A stretch of DNA of 64,000 nucleotides from Dolomedes plantarius (lineage: Eukaryota; Arthropoda; Arachnida; Araneae; Dolomedidae): assembly GCA_907164885.2 (NCBI GenBank), contig OU015498.1:87299142-87363141 (forward strand), in the 5' to 3' direction. Below the pieces are notes generated by a model, which searched no databases, was not told where the DNA came from, and saw nothing but the letters and a program-made list of their open reading frames with translations. Each line of letters begins with the position of its first letter. Position 1 is the first letter of the stretch. Positions 62,130-64,000 of this stretch are shown one piece after another. The translations under genes and the position numbers were made by a program.

Positions 62130-62720
62130 TATTTATATAACAAGTTTATGTGATTGACGGGGGCTCCAGTCAGATAATTCCCAGCAACTAACACTCACTT
62201 TAGCCCAATCCAAACGATTTATTCGCCGTCTTAACGGGATGGATGCCCAGAATTTTATAAATTGCATGATGTATATAATTTAGCGGTTCCTTTAATAAAT
62301 CTCTATTACTTGATGACACTACCTATTAAAACTAAACGCATCATCACACGGGCATATCCAATTTTCCTTCCCAAATTTTAAAAGTTACTCTGCATACATT
62401 TGCCAACCCACTTATCAGCTACTTTCATTCCGGCAATTACTTTACCCATCATCACTATCTTAACTTCATTGTCCGAGCTGTTCCCTCCGTACCTGCTTCA
62501 TTGATTATGCCGTGCACCGGGCAACGACGCCTGTTTATTATAAATGTCCACGAACTTCCAGCGAGAGAGAGAGAGAGATCTCTTCGGAGTGTAGATGTCA
62601 GAAGGCTTGTTTTCATTAGGTCCCGGCCAATTCACTTAGTCAACAACTTGGCAACATGCAAATCATAATACGGCGCGAGTTCTTAACTCAATTTGAGGGG
62701 GGAAGAGGGGGGGGGGCGAA
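62130..62720. promoter_or_regulatory. Less AT-rich segment with transcription-factor-like motifs
   Basis: Mixed-complexity sequence with no repeat partners in the window. Motifs include the octamer ATGCAAAT (about 62657), a forkhead-like TGTTTATTATAAA (about 62531), CTTATCAG (GATA, about 62411) and an (AG)n run (62562-62577). G runs follow at 62696-62757. A conserved non-coding element is plausible but unproven. Confidence 0.3.
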
Positions 62721-62959
62721 GGTGGATGACTTGATAGAGCTTTCTGGGGGGGGGGGGATGTTGTAGTGTCGAGGTTTAAGGCTGTGCCCGGGTAATGATC
62801 GGTTCTGGTTGAATTGGTTCTGGGGGATGCATTATGTGTTGTATTGAATCTGTCATCAGTGTGATGCCGTTAACCGAAATGATATTGACGTAAAGCATGT
62901 GGACATGTGTTTTGAATAGCCCGCTCTGATCGATCCGCACTTGACACTTTATGTAATGT

Positions 62960-64000
62960 TGTTACACAGCATACTTTATGTTATTGATGAGAAATAGGCT
63001 TTATTACTAAGTGATCACTAACTCGTGAACTAACGAAAGTTCTGTGTTGAGGACCGTTTTCCTTTTTAAAGAGTTGTTTTTTTTCCGAAAGGATGCAGCA
63101 AGAGGAGTTGCAAAGACGTAACAGTCCTTGTGTCATCAAGAAGTGAAATCAGGATCCTGCGGGTGCTTTACAATAGTGCTAAGATAAAAAAAAACAGTAA
63201 AGGTACAACCGGCGTGTGTAAAGATCTGCAGGTGGAGGGGGATATCTTGCATAATCACACATTAAATTTCGACAGAGTAACTAATATGATTTAATTCCTC
63301 TGGAAAGTATTAGAGAATTATTATGTGCTACACGGAAAAAAACACACACGGTGTACAGAGAGAACGTTTCTGTTTCCTGCAACAAAGCAATTTTCAAAAT
63401 GGAAAATGCTGGAATGGAAAAAATCAACGAAAAACGAGAGAAGAAAACTGCGGAAACCGAGAAAATGGGTATAAAATAAAAAAAAAATTAAAAATAAAGA
63501 GTAGTTTGAAAATATTTTAAAGTAAATATTAAAAAAATATATTAAACGAAAAGTAATATTTAACAGATTTCCAAGCCCCTGAAATCTAACGGAAACAATT
63601 CTTGCCATTAATCAAAGCGTTGGCAGTCAATGGCTCAATCACAAGGAGATTTCGGGACAAAAACCCAACGGAGCTGGGAAAATCGGTGGGAGAAAAGGGT
63701 AATTTTAATACTGATTCTCATACCCTCTAAAACAATTCTCCCTTAGTAACAGAAATACCAGGTAATAAACATATTCTGGTTGTACCACTATTAGCATTGC
63801 AGGTAAAAAAATTTTTTTTTTTTAAATCCCTTCTGAAATTGAATTGTGAATGTAAAGCCCTTATAAAATCACAAAAATATGTGCAACACAACACGTAGGA
63901 TTGCATATTTGATCTGTAGAGGGATGAGAGAGGGTTGATCAGAATGGAGTAGTTATCGCGCATGAAGGAGTGATTGCTCCTTTCTCATTGGTGCAGTTTT
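62960..64000. other. AT-rich DNA, nothing recognised
   Basis: No supported gene or transposon terminus. Two short open frames on opposite strands (63321-63608, 63323-63520) overlap each other in low-complexity A/T-rich sequence. Confidence 0.55.

Overview
The window is AT-rich animal nuclear DNA with no host gene that I can call with confidence. It is a dense mosaic of dead DNA transposons, foldback elements, SINEs, non-LTR retrotransposon ends and (TA)n microsatellites, set in a gene-poor background. The mix of Tc1/mariner, pogo/Tigger, hAT, Helitron and TTAA-target elements, plus remnant transposase and retrotransposon proteins like those I know from arachnids, suggests an arthropod and probably a spider. 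That assignment is an inference from repeat content.

Layout. 1-6.5 kb: AT-rich DNA with a 340-bp tandem duplication and one GC-richer island. 6.5-12 kb: three large (TA)n arrays (6571-7020, 8134-8415, 11485-11930), a half copy of a TTAA-flanked foldback element and a small foldback element. 12-17 kb: a tRNA-derived SINE, a hAT-like element, a block of broken reverse-strand open frames and two tandem duplications. 17.7 kb: a promoter-like GC island with a palindromic CRE. 18.5-23.6 kb: pogo-like MITEs, a 1.9-kb foldback structure, a non-LTR retrotransposon 3' end, and a Helitron sitting precisely inside a minisatellite. 26-30 kb: two minisatellites and a TTAA-type element carrying a nested SINE. 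30.5-35.3 kb: three Tc1/mariner-type elements. One keeps a nearly whole transposase with a single frameshift, and one sits in the second copy of a host tandem duplication. 35.9-37.1 kb: a hAT element with a perfect 8-bp target duplication and a SINE nested inside. 39.7-41.2 kb: two TTAA foldback elements. 41.5-43.1 kb: a GC-rich island, possibly regulatory. 43.1-50.4 kb: Tigger remnants, a 1.9-kb inverted repeat enclosing a Helitron, a TTAA element and a third Helitron. 52-53 kb: a MITE and an LTR-like segment. 55.4-56.8 kb: a reverse-strand retrotransposon remnant flanked by a direct repeat with a hammerhead-ribozyme-like core, followed by a SINE tail. 56.9-59.2 kb: a 2.36-kb palindromic element with 8-bp target duplications, carrying the same broken gene head to head in both arms. 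60-64 kb: more MITEs, a SINE and a GC-rich, possibly regulatory segment.

The strongest structural results can be checked by eye. Several insertions have their empty site preserved in a neighbouring repeat copy: the Helitron at 22914-23596 and the Tc1/mariner-like element at 33709-35020. The hAT and the palindromic element have exact 8-bp duplications. The (TA)n tracts repeatedly lie inside or directly against mobile elements. I could not run database searches, folding or alignment software, so identities and family names are by eye.
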